From: Aeromicrobium sp. A1-2
GTDB taxonomy: Bacteria > Actinomycetota > Actinomycetes > Propionibacteriales > Nocardioidaceae
NCBI RefSeq assembly: GCF_003443875.1
Contig: NZ_CP027482.1
Location: forward strand, 620,001 to 684,000
DNA: 64,000 bases
Reading direction: 5' to 3'
In this document: positions 1 through 9,435 of the stretch, in pieces
Position numbering within the stretch: the stretch's first letter is position 1
Layout: each line of letters starts with the position of its first letter
Made by a program: the position numbers and the translations under genes
The notes under the pieces: model-generated
What the model was told of the DNA's origin: nothing
Seen by the model: the letters and a program-made list of their open reading frames with translations, nothing else
Database searches by the model: none

Positions 1-1
1 T

Positions 2-856
2 GCGTCCCGATCGGTCGAGGAGGTCGTCGAGGCGAACCCCGCGACGTTCTTCCAGATGTACTGGACCGGTGACCGTGACGTCATGATCCAGCGCATGGAC
101 CGTGCCCGCGCCGCCGGCGCAGTGGGTCTGATCGCGACTCTGGACTGGTCGTTCTCGATGGGCCGAGACTGGGGCAGCCCGGAGATCCCTGAGAAGGTCG
201 ACTTCAAGACCGCGATGAAGTTCGCGCCCCAGGTGCTGCGCAAGCCGCGCTGGTTGAAGTCGTTCGCGGGCAACCTGCCTGATCTGACCGCGCCCAACCT
301 CGCTGGGCCCGGCGAGGCGAAGGGCCCGACGTTCTTCGGTGCCTACTACGAGTGGATGACGACACCGCCACCGTCGTGGGAAGACGTGGAGTGGATGCGC
401 GAGCAGTGGGGCGGGCCGTTCATGCTCAAGGGTGTGTGCCGCGTCGACGATGCCCGTCGCGCGGTCGACGCCGGCGTCACAGCGATCTCGGTGTCCAACC
501 ACGGCGGCAACAACCTCGACGGCACGCCGGCTCCGATCCGGGCGCTTCCTGCCGTCGCCGACGCCGTCGGCGACCAGATCGAGGTACTTCTGGACGGTGG
601 CATCCGCCGGGGCAGTGACGTCGTCAAGGCCGTCGCCCTCGGCGCTCGCGCAGTGATGATCGGCCGCGCCTATCTCTGGGGCCTCGCGGCGAACGGGCAG
701 CCCGGGGTCGAGAATGTCCTGGACGTCCTGCGCAGCGGCATCGACTCGGCCCTCCTGGGCATGGGGGTCTCCTCGATCCACGAGGTCACTCCGGACCATC
801 TGGTGATGGCTCCGGGATTCGCACGGAATCTCGGCGCGGTGGCGCACACGCCATGA
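2..856 (+). CDS. mftD: Pre-mycofactocin synthase MftD, 5' end missing
   Basis: The reading frame is open from the window edge, so the N-terminus lies outside. About 284 C-terminal residues are present. The protein belongs to the FMN-dependent alpha-hydroxy-acid dehydrogenase family: the phosphate/active-site signature NHGGNNLDGTPA and the GGIRRGSDVVKA FMN-binding segment are visible. In mycofactocin maturation MftD deaminates and oxidises the Val-Tyr-derived intermediate to the redox-active dione. The downstream mftE start overlaps its stop by ATGA, and mftF and mftG follow, which fixes the identity by context. Cytoplasmic enzyme. Confidence 0.9.
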   Translation, partial: ASRSVEEVVEANPATFFQMYWTGDRDVMIQRMDRARAAGAVGLIATLDWSFSMGRDWGSPEIPEKVDFKTAMKFAPQVLRKPRWLKSFAGNLPDLTAPNLAGPGEAKGPTFFGAYYEWMTTPPPSWEDVEWMREQWGGPFMLKGVCRVDDARRAVDAGVTAISVSNHGGNNLDGTPAPIRALPAVADAVGDQIEVLLDGGIRRGSDVVKAVALGARAVMIGRAYLWGLAANGQPGVENVLDVLRSGIDSALLGMGVSSIHEVTPDHLVMAPGFARNLGAVAHTP

Positions 857-1578
857 CCCCCCTCGCCGATGCCGTCTGGCCCGAGATCGGGAAGCGACCG
901 CTCGTGCTGGTGCCGGTTGGCTCGATCGAGCAGCACGGACCTCACCTCCCGCTCGACACCGACACCACGATTGCCATCGCCGTGGCCGAAGGCGTCGCGG
1001 CGGCAACGGCGGGCGACGTGTATGTGGCTCCCGCTCTGACCTACGGGTCGAGCGGAGAGCACCAGGCCTTCGCCGGCACCAGCTCGATCGGCACGGAGGT
1101 CCTCCAACAGGTCGTCATCGAGCTGGTCCGCTCGATGAGCACATGGGCCGGACGGGTCGTGTTCGTCAACGCGCACGGAGGCAACCTGGCCGCTGTGTCC
1201 AAGGCGGTCTTCCAGATGATTGCCGAGCATCACGAGGTCGCTTGGGTGCCGTGCGCGACCGAGGGAGTCGACCTGCACGCGGGAGTTACCGAGACGTCCT
1301 TGATGCTGCACCTGCGCCCGTCGAGTGTCCGCCTCGACCGAGCGGAACCGGGGGAGACGCGCCCCTTGGCCGAGATCATGCCGCTGCTGATGGCCGGAGG
1401 CATGGCCGCGGTCTCGCCAAACGGGATCCTTGGTGACCCGACTGGCGCCAGCCCCGATGAAGGACGTCGGATTCTCGCGACCATGGTTGGTGACACCGTC
1501 AGCCGCTTGGAGCATGGGGTCGCCGACGCACGGGGGATGCTGCGCACCCTTTTTGCCGAGACCGTGTCGCGACAGTGA
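853..1578 (+). CDS. mftE: Mycofactocin system creatininase-family peptidase MftE
   Basis: 241 residues. The creatininase-family metal-binding block GSIEQHGPHLPLDTD lies at residues 23-37; Glu26, His28 and Asp37 are the expected metal ligands, and VNAHGGN supplies the second conserved block. MftE cleaves the modified MftA precursor to release the C-terminal Val-Tyr-derived dipeptide. The ATG overlaps the mftD stop and its own stop overlaps the GTG of mftF, so translation is coupled. Length and order are typical of mycofactocin operons. Confidence 0.93.
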   Translation: MTPLADAVWPEIGKRPLVLVPVGSIEQHGPHLPLDTDTTIAIAVAEGVAAATAGDVYVAPALTYGSSGEHQAFAGTSSIGTEVLQQVVIELVRSMSTWAGRVVFVNAHGGNLAAVSKAVFQMIAEHHEVAWVPCATEGVDLHAGVTETSLMLHLRPSSVRLDRAEPGETRPLAEIMPLLMAGGMAAVSPNGILGDPTGASPDEGRRILATMVGDTVSRLEHGVADARGMLRTLFAETVSRQ

Positions 1579-2966
1579 CGGACCCGCCACTCCCGCTCGG
1601 CTTCACGGTGCGCCTGCATGACGAGGTCGAGCTGGTTGGCCAAGTGATCGTCGGACCCCGCGTCCTACGGCTGTCCGCTGCTGCGCGGCAACTGATCGTG
1701 GACCGCGAGGTGACGGTGTCGTCGTCGACCAGCGCGCTCCTGGCCGATCGCCTGCTGGATCTGGATATCGCCGAGCCCGTGATCGATCGGAAGGCCGATC
1801 AACCGCTCGACGAACTCACGGTCGTCGTGCCCGTCCGTGACAACGCCGCCGGCGTCGAGCGCCTGCTGCGCGGCCTTGCCCAGCGGGTGAGGTGCGTCGT
1901 GGTGGATGACGCGTCCGCCGACCCGCGGAGGCTCGCCGGCATCGTCGCGGAATACAGGTCACCACTGGTTCGGCTCGATCACAACGTTGGCCCGGCCGCC
2001 GCCCGCAACGCCGGCCTCCACCAGGTCGCCACGCCCTTCGTCGCGTTCGTGGACTCCGACGTCATGGTGTCCGCCGAGTCCCTCGCCGACCTGACGCGCC
2101 ACTTCGTCGACCCCCGGCTGGCGGCAGTGGCTCCTCGCGTGAAGACACCACCTGGTGGCCGATGGTTCCAGCGCTACGAGGCGGCATCTGGGTCGCTCGA
2201 CCTCGGACCCTCGGCGGCTACGGTCCGACCGTGGACACCGGTGACGTACGTCCCCAGCGCGTGCCTCCTGGCTCGGGTTGATGCGCTCGGTGCGGGATTC
2301 GACCCGCTCCTGCGCAGCGGTGAAGATGTCGACCTCATCTGGCGGCTCCAGGCCGATGGACACCGGGTGCGGTATGCCGCCGAAGTGACGGTGGATCACG
2401 ACGCGCGGGACACCGTGGCCGGCTGGCTCGGCCGCAAGACGTTCTACGGGACCAGCGCGGCACCTCTGGCGCAGCGCCATGGGAATCGGGTGGCGCCCGC
2501 GGTGTTCACCCGGGCGCTCGCCACGACCGCAATGGGCGTCTTGCTGCAGCGAAGGTGGTCATGGGCCGTCGCAGTTGTCGGGGCTGCTGACTTCGCTCGG
2601 ACCATGGGCTCGGGACTGTCAGACCTGACGCCGGGTCGGCGTGCCCAAGTGATCGCGGCAACGGGAACAACGATGGCTCGCCAGGTGCCGAGCCTGATGC
2701 TCCGCCACTGGTGGCCCGTGTCGATCGCGTTGGCGCTCGTGTCGTCGCGGGCACGCCGAGCCCTGGCCACCGCAGCCGTCCTCGACGGGGTCCTTGCGCA
2801 TCGGGCTTCGGGGGCGAAGCTGGACCCGGTCCGCTATATTCTCGCCCGCCGGGCCGACGACGTCGCCTACGGCGCCGGGGTCTGGCAGGGAGCGGTCCGG
2901 CAACGATCGGTCCGCTGCCTGCTCCCACGCTGGATGCCGCCCCGCCGATCCGAGCCCGACACATGA
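1575..2966 (+). CDS. mftF: Mycofactocin glycosyltransferase MftF
   Basis: 463 residues, starting at a GTG inside the GTGA overlap with mftE. Residues about 80-290 form a family-2 glycosyltransferase domain, with TVVVPVRDN, the VVVDDASADP nucleotide-binding motif and VAFVDSDVM as the DxD region. The C-terminal part is basic and has hydrophobic stretches typical of MftF. It is expected to add the beta-1,4-glucose chain to (pre)mycofactocin. The stop overlaps the mftG ATG. Confidence 0.92.
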   Translation: MTDPPLPLGFTVRLHDEVELVGQVIVGPRVLRLSAAARQLIVDREVTVSSSTSALLADRLLDLDIAEPVIDRKADQPLDELTVVVPVRDNAAGVERLLRGLAQRVRCVVVDDASADPRRLAGIVAEYRSPLVRLDHNVGPAAARNAGLHQVATPFVAFVDSDVMVSAESLADLTRHFVDPRLAAVAPRVKTPPGGRWFQRYEAASGSLDLGPSAATVRPWTPVTYVPSACLLARVDALGAGFDPLLRSGEDVDLIWRLQADGHRVRYAAEVTVDHDARDTVAGWLGRKTFYGTSAAPLAQRHGNRVAPAVFTRALATTAMGVLLQRRWSWAVAVVGAADFARTMGSGLSDLTPGRRAQVIAATGTTMARQVPSLMLRHWWPVSIALALVSSRARRALATAAVLDGVLAHRASGAKLDPVRYILARRADDVAYGAGVWQGAVRQRSVRCLLPRWMPPRRSEPDT

Positions 2967-4510
2967 CCTACGACTACATCGTGGTCGGCGCCGGCGCGGC
3001 AGGGTGCGTGCTCGCGGCCAGGCTGGCTTCCGAAGCGGGCGTGACGGTCCTCCTGGTCGAGGACGGCGGATCAGGACGCAGCCCTGTGCTGTCCGTCCCT
3101 CGCGCCTTCTACTTCACGCTGCGCTCGAAACGACACACCCACAGCTACCCGACCCGACCGATCCCCGGTGGCGGCCCCGAGACCTGGATCCGCGGCCGAG
3201 GGATCGGTGGCTCGACGCTGATCAACGGCATGATGTACGTCCGTGGTGCCGCAGCCGACTTCGCGGCACTTGAGGCCGCCGGCAATTCTGGGTGGGGTGC
3301 CGCCGAGTTCCAACGAGCGTACGACACCATCGAGCAGCGTCTCGACGTCTCGACCCCGACCGAGTCCGACGAGGTCACCAACGCGCTCTTCGAGGCAGCC
3401 CGCACCGTTGGCCTCCGTAGGACCGAAGACTTCAATACCTCCGACGACGCACGGATCGGCTTCACGCCAGCAACGATCCGCAACGGACGCCGGGTCAGCG
3501 CCGCGACCTTCCTCGACCCCGCACGCAAGGGCAGCGGCCTGAACATCATGACGCACGCCCGCGCCGAGCAGCTGATCCTCGAAGGCACCCGCGTAGTCGG
3601 AGTCCGGCTCCGCCGCCGCGGACGAGTCGTGGAGGCGCGGGCCAGCCGGGAGGTGCTCGTCGCCGCCGGCACGATCGAGAGCCCGCTATTGCTCGAACGA
3701 TCAGGCATCGGCCGCCCCGACATCCTCGCCGCGGCCGGCGTGACGCCGATCGTGGAAAGTCCCAACGTGGGGGAGCGGGTGATCGAGCAGCGCGCTGTCA
3801 GCATGCAGGTCCGGTTCCGCGATCGGCACGGAGCCACAGAACGACTCAACACCCGGCCACGACAACTGGTCGAGGGAGCCCGCTACCTCGCCACCCGGCG
3901 CGGACCCATCGCGACCAGCGGCTACGACGTCGTGAGCGCATTCTGCTCCTCACCCGAGGCCGCCCGTCCCGACGCTCAGGGTGTGTGGGTGCCGGTCGCG
4001 CTCGACGAGACCTCGACCGAGATGAAGCTCGCACCGTACTCAGGTCTCCTGTTCACGGGCTACGCCCTGCGCCCCACGACACCCTCGTCGGTCCACCTGG
4101 GCGGCGCTGATCCTGACGCTCCACCGGTCATCGAGCAGCAGTACTTCCGGGACGCCGCCGAACGTGAGACGACCAGCGCAATCCTCGACCACGCTCGCCA
4201 GGTCGTCGCCACCGCACCGCTCGCAGACCTCGTCCACACCGAGGTCTTCCCAGGACCGTTGGTGACGACACCGGATGATGTGATCCGGTACGCCCGCGCG
4301 TCGGGAGGCGGGATCTACCACGCAGTCGGCTCCTGCGGCATGGGTCCCTCCGACGATGACGTCGTCGATCATTCGCTGCGCGTCCGTGGCGTCGACGGAC
4401 TGCGGATCGTAGACGCCTCGGTGCTCCCCAACCAGGTGTCCGGCAACTCAGCGGCCCCCGTCATGGCCGTGGGCTGGATTGCCGCGGAGATGGTTCTGGC
4501 GGACCGCTGA
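2963..4510 (+). CDS. mftG: Mycofactocin-dependent GMC oxidoreductase MftG
   Basis: 515 residues. The start chosen is the ATG in the ATGA overlap with mftF, because YDYIVVGAGAAGCVLAARLA, the N-terminal FAD dinucleotide-binding motif, begins at once. GIGGSTLINGMMYVRG is the GMC signature, and the C-terminus has the conserved catalytic region HAVGSCGMG and the FAD-binding VDGLRIVDASVLP. MftG is a glucose-methanol-choline flavoprotein thought to link reduced mycofactocin to electron transfer. It is the last gene of this operon; a hairpin follows. Confidence 0.92.
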   Translation: MTYDYIVVGAGAAGCVLAARLASEAGVTVLLVEDGGSGRSPVLSVPRAFYFTLRSKRHTHSYPTRPIPGGGPETWIRGRGIGGSTLINGMMYVRGAAADFAALEAAGNSGWGAAEFQRAYDTIEQRLDVSTPTESDEVTNALFEAARTVGLRRTEDFNTSDDARIGFTPATIRNGRRVSAATFLDPARKGSGLNIMTHARAEQLILEGTRVVGVRLRRRGRVVEARASREVLVAAGTIESPLLLERSGIGRPDILAAAGVTPIVESPNVGERVIEQRAVSMQVRFRDRHGATERLNTRPRQLVEGARYLATRRGPIATSGYDVVSAFCSSPEAARPDAQGVWVPVALDETSTEMKLAPYSGLLFTGYALRPTTPSSVHLGGADPDAPPVIEQQYFRDAAERETTSAILDHARQVVATAPLADLVHTEVFPGPLVTTPDDVIRYARASGGGIYHAVGSCGMGPSDDDVVDHSLRVRGVDGLRIVDASVLPNQVSGNSAAPVMAVGWIAAEMVLADR

Positions 4511-4520
4511 AGTGTTCGAC

Positions 4521-4544
4521 TCCATCGGGGACGTGTGCCCCGGA
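4521..4544. terminator. Probable transcription terminator between convergent genes
   Basis: Stem CGGGG / CCCCG, extended by TCC / GGA, around a 7-nt loop just after mftG. No clear T tract. The rest of the gap to the next gene (convergent, ending at 4687) holds no supported ORF. Confidence 0.45.
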
Positions 4545-4686
4545 GTGTCCCGCACGCCATGGGTGCGCTGTTCCAGCAGAGGAAAATCTGCAGGGGTGGA
4601 TGGGGACGTCTAGGTTTCACGTACGGAATCGGTGCCTCGGCCGATGGCGGGTCTTGGTCTGTCAAGATCGCCGGGCACGACCACTC

Positions 4687-6648
4687 CTAGCGGTCGTAGT
4701 CGATGTGGACGTCGTTGCTGGTGGGTCGGGACTGGCAGGTGAGCACGAGACCGGCGGCGACCTCGGCATCGCTGAGCACATCGTTGTGGGCCATTTCGAC
4801 GGTCCCCAAGCACAGCTGTGCCTGACAGGTTCCGCACAACCCCGAGCGACACGACCACGGCACGTCGCGGCCGGTGGCCAGAGCAGCGTCGAGCACCGTA
4901 CGCCCGGCGAAAGGCACCGCGTGCTCCTGCCCGCCGATGACGAACGTGAGATTGGCGTCAGCATGGGCCGCTGCCTCTGCCGAGATGGTGATCCCGCGCT
5001 CTGCACCCGGCGTGTAGGACTCGGAGTGCACGGCGCCGGGGTCAACGCCCAAGTCGCTGAGCGCGCTGTTGACGACATCCGCCATGGCGTCGGGTCCGCA
5101 GACAAACCACACGTCGACCGCGGCGAGTGTGCCGTCGTCAATCCAGGCGCGGAACATGGCGACGTCCAGGTAGCCATCGGTGGTCTCGAACACGTCGATG
5201 ACCTTCAGTTGGTCCGGGTGTTGCTTCTGCAACTCATCGAGTTCTCGGGTGAACATCCTCGAAGCGGCGTCGCGGTTGGCGTGCAGCAGGGTGAACTTGC
5301 TGCCGGGCTCCTCCTCGAGGGTCGTGGCGAGTACCGAGAGCACCGGTCCAACGCCACTACCGCCCGCGATGCCGACGTGGTGCCGCTGCGACGTGGGGTC
5401 GAGCGGCACGCTGAATCTGCCGGTGGGGGGCGAGACGCCCAGGACATCGCCCGCCCTGAGTCGGTCGACCGCATAGCTGGAGAACTGCCCGCCGGGGGCA
5501 CGCTTGATGCCCACGGCAAGTCTGGCCTCGGACCGCGCCGGATAGATGGAGTAGGTGCGCCGCACGTCCTCGCTGTCGACGACGGCGCGAATCGAGACAT
5601 GCTGCCCCGCCTCGTAGACGAAGAGCTCCTTGAGGTCGTCTGGCACGTCAAAGGTGACTGTCACACTGTCGGGAGTGACCTGCTCGACGGCCGCGACCTT
5701 CAGCTGGTGGAAGGCGTGCGCGCCCGATCCGATGGCGGCGTGACTCTCGAGCGAGGTGTAGAAGTGGGCCACGTCGCCGCCGGCTTCGTAGTGCTCGAAC
5801 CACACGTCGGCAAAAGCTGGCAGCGGCTGGTCGCCGGGGTCGTGGAAGGGCGACTGGGAGTCCAGCAGCCCGCGAATCATCTCGCGCGACTCGTCTTTGG
5901 GTAGGTCGGGGAACGGCGTCGGGATCTCGACCTTCGTCCGCCACGGCAGCCAGTTCGCGACCGTCGTCTTCAAGCTCCACTTCGCCGACAGGACCCGAGC
6001 ATCGAGCACGCGCTCCTCAATTGGCACGTATCGGTTGAATCCGGCCAGGATCAGCTCCATGACGACCAGGCTGTGCCACGCAGCGGACGGCACGATGAAC
6101 GAGCGGTACCACTTGTTCTTGACCACCGCCTGATAGATGATCAGGCCCGACGATCGATGCTCCACCTCCTCGCAGAAGTGCCAGAGGAACAGCGATGCGA
6201 CCCGCTCGTCGCCCGCCCTGAACAGCGTCTTCTCGTGGTCGAGCAACATCTTGAAGAACGGCGTGAAGGTGGCCTCGAGGTCGGCGAGGAACGCCAGGCG
6301 CCAGGAGAGTGATTTCTTCTTGGCCAGTCGCTGGTAGTAGTCGATTGCTTCTTGCAGCGTCTCTTCGAGGCCGGGATAGGCACGTGCCAGCGCATCGGCG
6401 TGGGTGCGGTGGGCCATGGAGTGCTGGGCCTCTTGGTTCACGAAAGCCCTAGCCTCTTCGAGAACCCCCGGATCCTCGATCTGTGGCATCGCCTCGCGTA
6501 CGGCCGCCACCACAAACTTCTCGAACGCGATGGCCAGGAACGAGATGGCGTTGGCCTGGAGCGAGAACGCAGGGTTCGAAGGATTCCAGTTGAACGGGAT
6601 GTCCCCGCCGAAGTCGAAGTCGATCTTGCGTACAACGAGATCTGTCAT
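4687..6648 (-). CDS. Three-part fusion: diiron PF10118-type domain, ferredoxin reductase, 2Fe-2S ferredoxin
   Basis: 653 residues in three parts. Residues about 15-270 resemble the PF10118 'metal-dependent hydrolase' / ferritin-like family, with carboxylate-histidine motifs EAQH and EEVEH that could bind a diiron site. Residues about 310-540 are a ferredoxin-NADP reductase-type flavoprotein module (RRTYSIYPA for flavin, GGSGVGPVLSVL for the nucleotide). The C-terminus is a plant-type 2Fe-2S domain with Cys600, Cys605, Cys608 and Cys638. The layout is that of a self-sufficient oxygenase or desaturase: catalytic diiron domain with its own electron chain. The substrate is unknown. It faces a TetR gene, which may regulate it, and lies beside the mycofactocin operon. 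Confidence 0.82.
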   Translation of the reverse strand: MTDLVVRKIDFDFGGDIPFNWNPSNPAFSLQANAISFLAIAFEKFVVAAVREAMPQIEDPGVLEEARAFVNQEAQHSMAHRTHADALARAYPGLEETLQEAIDYYQRLAKKKSLSWRLAFLADLEATFTPFFKMLLDHEKTLFRAGDERVASLFLWHFCEEVEHRSSGLIIYQAVVKNKWYRSFIVPSAAWHSLVVMELILAGFNRYVPIEERVLDARVLSAKWSLKTTVANWLPWRTKVEIPTPFPDLPKDESREMIRGLLDSQSPFHDPGDQPLPAFADVWFEHYEAGGDVAHFYTSLESHAAIGSGAHAFHQLKVAAVEQVTPDSVTVTFDVPDDLKELFVYEAGQHVSIRAVVDSEDVRRTYSIYPARSEARLAVGIKRAPGGQFSSYAVDRLRAGDVLGVSPPTGRFSVPLDPTSQRHHVGIAGGSGVGPVLSVLATTLEEEPGSKFTLLHANRDAASRMFTRELDELQKQHPDQLKVIDVFETTDGYLDVAMFRAWIDDGTLAAVDVWFVCGPDAMADVVNSALSDLGVDPGAVHSESYTPGAERGITISAEAAAHADANLTFVIGGQEHAVPFAGRTVLDAALATGRDVPWSCRSGLCGTCQAQLCLGTVEMAHNDVLSDAEVAAGLVLTCQSRPTSNDVHIDYDR

Positions 6649-6836
6649 GGCATCCTGCTCTCTAGCGTCAAAGTGGAGTCAGTGTCACATTTGATTGGCT
6701 GGCGTGCAAGGTGCCGCCCGAGATTTGCCACCATTTCGGCATGTCGGCGGTAGCGGTGGCACACTGTCCACTAGTATGTGTCGCAAAAGCGTTGTGAATG
6801 ATGTCTTCACCTACCGCTTGTTCCGGAGGAGAGCCG

Positions 6837-7463
6837 ATGGCTGGACCTGGCTGGGGAGGCAGTCCTCCCGGCAACGAAGAAGAGGCACGTCGTCGTATCG
6901 TCGCTGCGACGGCCGCGTGCGTGCGTCGCCTTGGGGCCTCCGCAACAACGATGCAGGCCGTGGCCGACGAGCTTGGCATCACGCGCCGCACGATGTACCG
7001 CTACTTCCCGAGCGTGGAAGCGCTGTTCGCAGCGGTGGGCCTGGCCGCGCTGACGGACTTCCGCGGCCGGGTGGACGAGGCGACCGCGGGCATCACTGAC
7101 GCTGTGACGCTGGTGGTCGAGTCACTGGCTTTCGCAATCGAAGTCGTCCCCGACGAACCGATGCTGCAACTGCTCATCAACGCTGGCCGCAGCGACCTCT
7201 ATGTTGCACAGCTGGTGAGCCGGGACGTGGTGACGATGTGCCGGCAAGCGGTTCTCGACGGTCGCGTCGACTGGGCCGTACTGGGCTACGACGAGGCAGC
7301 ACTCGACGATCTCGTCACCCTGATGTTGCGACTGTTCCACTCCTTCGTCTTCGTGCCACCCGACCCTCCGCTTCTCGGCACCGATCTACGCACATGGCTG
7401 CGCCAGTGGATCGGTCCAGCCGTACTCAGCGGTGGGCAGGTGGGCGGACCCCGACTCGCCTAA
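6837..7463 (+). CDS. TetR-family regulator (GWxGxPP subgroup)
   Basis: 208 residues from the ATG at 6837, chosen because CGGAGGA lies 6-9 bases upstream; earlier in-frame ATGs at 6798 and 6801 lack a site. The helix-turn-helix is MQAVADELGITRRTMYRYFP. The N-terminus reads MAGPGWGGSPP and the C-terminus LRQWIGPAV, features shared with the TetR proteins at 16370-16975 and 47472-48068. It is divergent from the diiron-reductase fusion and probably controls it. The only inverted repeat seen between them is weak (ACAC-N13-GTGT at 6761-6781). Ligand unknown. Confidence 0.85.
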   Translation: MAGPGWGGSPPGNEEEARRRIVAATAACVRRLGASATTMQAVADELGITRRTMYRYFPSVEALFAAVGLAALTDFRGRVDEATAGITDAVTLVVESLAFAIEVVPDEPMLQLLINAGRSDLYVAQLVSRDVVTMCRQAVLDGRVDWAVLGYDEAALDDLVTLMLRLFHSFVFVPPDPPLLGTDLRTWLRQWIGPAVLSGGQVGGPRLA

Positions 7464-7564
7464 GTGAACTCGAGGAGCCTCCTCGGCCCCGCACCACGCG
7501 ACCTCCATCCAATTTCCGCCGCGGGGACCGTTGTGACCCCATCGGCAGCTGCCGCTGCCCAGAC

Positions 7565-7583
7565 CGATCTGTCACCCAGATCG
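7565..7583. terminator. Probable bidirectional terminator hairpin
   Basis: Perfect 7-bp arms CGATCTG / CAGATCG with a 5-nt loop, between the convergent TetR gene and response-regulator gene. There is no T tract. A second short palindrome (CGAGGAG-C-CTCCTCG) lies at 7471-7485. Confidence 0.45.
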
Positions 7584-7651
7584 TTCAGCAGACCCTCATG
7601 CTTGGCTCTGGTCGCCGCGAATTTCCCTCGACAACTCCAGTAGCAGCGGCG

Positions 7652-8308
7652 CTACTCCTTGACCCGCTTGGTCTCGTACGCCCACATGGCCACTTCGACC
7701 CGGTTGCGTGCACCGATCTTGTTCATCAGCGCGGCGACGTGGGCCTTCACGGTGCTCACGGTGATGTGTAGCTCCTCGGCGATCTCGGCGTTGGTACGTC
7801 CGCGGGCGACAGTGAGCAGGACCTGTTCCTCGCGTTCGGTGATCGGCTCGATCGGCTGGGCCGGCGGGGTGGATCGTTCCAAGCCGGCCAGCGTGGTGAG
7901 TAGTCGGCGGGTGATGGTGGGGGAGATGAGCGCGTCGCCGTTCGCCGCGGCCTGGATCGCCTGGACCAGCAGCTCGGGTCCGGCGTCCTTGAGCAGGAAG
8001 CCCCGAGCCCCGGCCTTGAGTGCGCCGTAGACGTACTCGTCGAGATCGAAGGTCGTGATGACCACGATGGCGAGCGGATCCTCGACGCCGGGGCCGGCGA
8101 GCTGGCGGGTGGCTTCGACTCCGTCGATGCCGGGCATCTGGATGTCGAAGAGGCAGACGTCGGGACGTATCTCCCGGGCCAGCGCCACCGCCTGAAGGCC
8201 ATCGATCGCCTCGCCGACGACCTCGATCCCGGGCTGCGCGTTGAGGATCATCGTCAGGCCGGTGCGGACCAGGAGCTGGTCGTCCGCGACCACCACCCGG
8301 ATGGTCAT
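7652..8308 (-). CDS. NarL/LuxR-type response regulator
   Basis: 218 residues. The ATG chosen at 8308 begins MTIRVVVADDQLLVRTGL, the receiver-domain N-terminus, and overlaps the kinase stop by ATGA. Asp55 (VCLFDIQMPG) is the phospho-acceptor. A LuxR-type helix-turn-helix occupies the C-terminus: LTVARGRTNAEIAEEL, then TVSTVKAHVAALMNKIGA. It forms a two-component pair with the kinase encoded immediately upstream. Targets are unknown; the membrane protein gene at 9630 is divergent from the operon and a plausible candidate. Confidence 0.92.
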   Translation of the reverse strand: MTIRVVVADDQLLVRTGLTMILNAQPGIEVVGEAIDGLQAVALAREIRPDVCLFDIQMPGIDGVEATRQLAGPGVEDPLAIVVITTFDLDEYVYGALKAGARGFLLKDAGPELLVQAIQAAANGDALISPTITRRLLTTLAGLERSTPPAQPIEPITEREEQVLLTVARGRTNAEIAEELHITVSTVKAHVAALMNKIGARNRVEVAMWAYETKRVKE

Positions 8309-9435
8309 TGCGGCACCTCGCGCGGCAGGGTCGCCGAAACGGTCCAGCCACCGGCCGGGTCGGGCCCGGCCCGACACGCACCGCCGAGGAGCTTGGCCCG
8401 CTCAGCCATCCCGAGCAAGCCGTAGCCCAGACTGGTCGAGAGGCGGGCTGCGTGTCCGTCGTCGTGCACACGCAACTCTACAACGCCGGCCTCGCCCCGG
8501 ACCTCCACGCTGACCCTTGTGGGGTGGTGGGCGTGCCGGATCGCGTTGGTGACCGACTCCTGGCAGATCCGGTACACCGCCACCTCGACCGGCAGCGGCA
8601 GGTCGGCGAGATTGCCCACGCACTGCACCTGCACCAGGGGGCTCATCCGGATCAGCTCATGAAGGTCGCCGATGCCGTGCTGCGGTGCGTAGTCGGCCGC
8701 GTCGCCGTCGCGGAGCACCCGGACCATCGTGCGCATCTCGGACAACGTCCGGGAGGCCTCGGCCTCGATCACGGCCAGTGCCTCGAGGGCGGCGCCGGGG
8801 TCTGCGGCCGCCACCGCACGCCCTGCCTGCGCCTGGATCGCAATGGCAGAGACATGGTGAGCGACGGTGTCGTGCAGCTCGCGGGCGAGCTCACCGCGCT
8901 CCAGGGTCCTGACCTGCTGGACCTCGCGCCCGTGGGCCACCGCGCGGAAGCGCATCGCGGCCCCGAGCGCGAACGCCGCGACCAGCACGGTGGTGCCGCC
9001 GACCAGGTTCCCGAGATTGTCGGTGGTCGCGAGGCTCAGGCCGGCCGGTACGGCGACGATCGCCGTACCGATCAGAGCCTCGCGTCCCGAAGCCCAGCGG
9101 TACAAGGCATACGGCAGCACGATGAGGCCGAACATCGAGTCCAGCCCCACCTCCGAGACGTCGTAGACGAAGGTCGGTAGGACCAGCGTCAGCGCGCCAC
9201 CGAATCCGATCGCGGTCGCCAGCAGCGGATGGGCACGCCGCCAGAGCAGGGCCGGGATGACCAGGAGAGCGACCACGGTGGCCAAGGGGCGCCACGGTAC
9301 GTCGGGGCGGAAGATCGATTCGGCGCCGGCCGCGATCAGCAGTGCGCTGACCAGGGCCCAGTCCCGCCAGTCCCGCGCTGGCGGGTCCGGGGCGCGGGGC
9401 TCGGCCAGGACTGAGCGGACGAAGGCGGTCACCAT
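8305..9435 (-). CDS. Membrane sensor histidine kinase (HisKA_3 type)
   Basis: 376 residues from the ATG at 9435, which has AGGG seven bases upstream; a GTG directly before it is an alternative. Residues 25-165 contain five or six hydrophobic segments forming a membrane sensor. The dimerisation/phosphoacceptor motif is ERGELARELHDTVAHHVS, with the phosphorylated His at about residue 188. The C-terminal HATPase region has the N-box RICQESVTNAIRHA and the G-box SLGYGLLGMAERA. This is the classical NarL-type partner of the following response regulator. Confidence 0.92.
   Translation of the reverse strand: MVTAFVRSVLAEPRAPDPPARDWRDWALVSALLIAAGAESIFRPDVPWRPLATVVALLVIPALLWRRAHPLLATAIGFGGALTLVLPTFVYDVSEVGLDSMFGLIVLPYALYRWASGREALIGTAIVAVPAGLSLATTDNLGNLVGGTTVLVAAFALGAAMRFRAVAHGREVQQVRTLERGELARELHDTVAHHVSAIAIQAQAGRAVAAADPGAALEALAVIEAEASRTLSEMRTMVRVLRDGDAADYAPQHGIGDLHELIRMSPLVQVQCVGNLADLPLPVEVAVYRICQESVTNAIRHAHHPTRVSVEVRGEAGVVELRVHDDGHAARLSTSLGYGLLGMAERAKLLGGACRAGPDPAGGWTVSATLPREVPQ

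Noticed and set aside
6761-6781. Weak inverted repeat ACAC-N13-GTGT before the first TetR gene
   Set aside because: Only four base pairs match and the spacer is unlike the CATYCAT-N11-ATGAATG sites; kept out of the feature list.
7471-7485. Palindrome CGAGGAG-C-CTCCTCG
   Set aside because: A one-base centre leaves no real hairpin loop; the stem at 7565-7583 is a better terminator.
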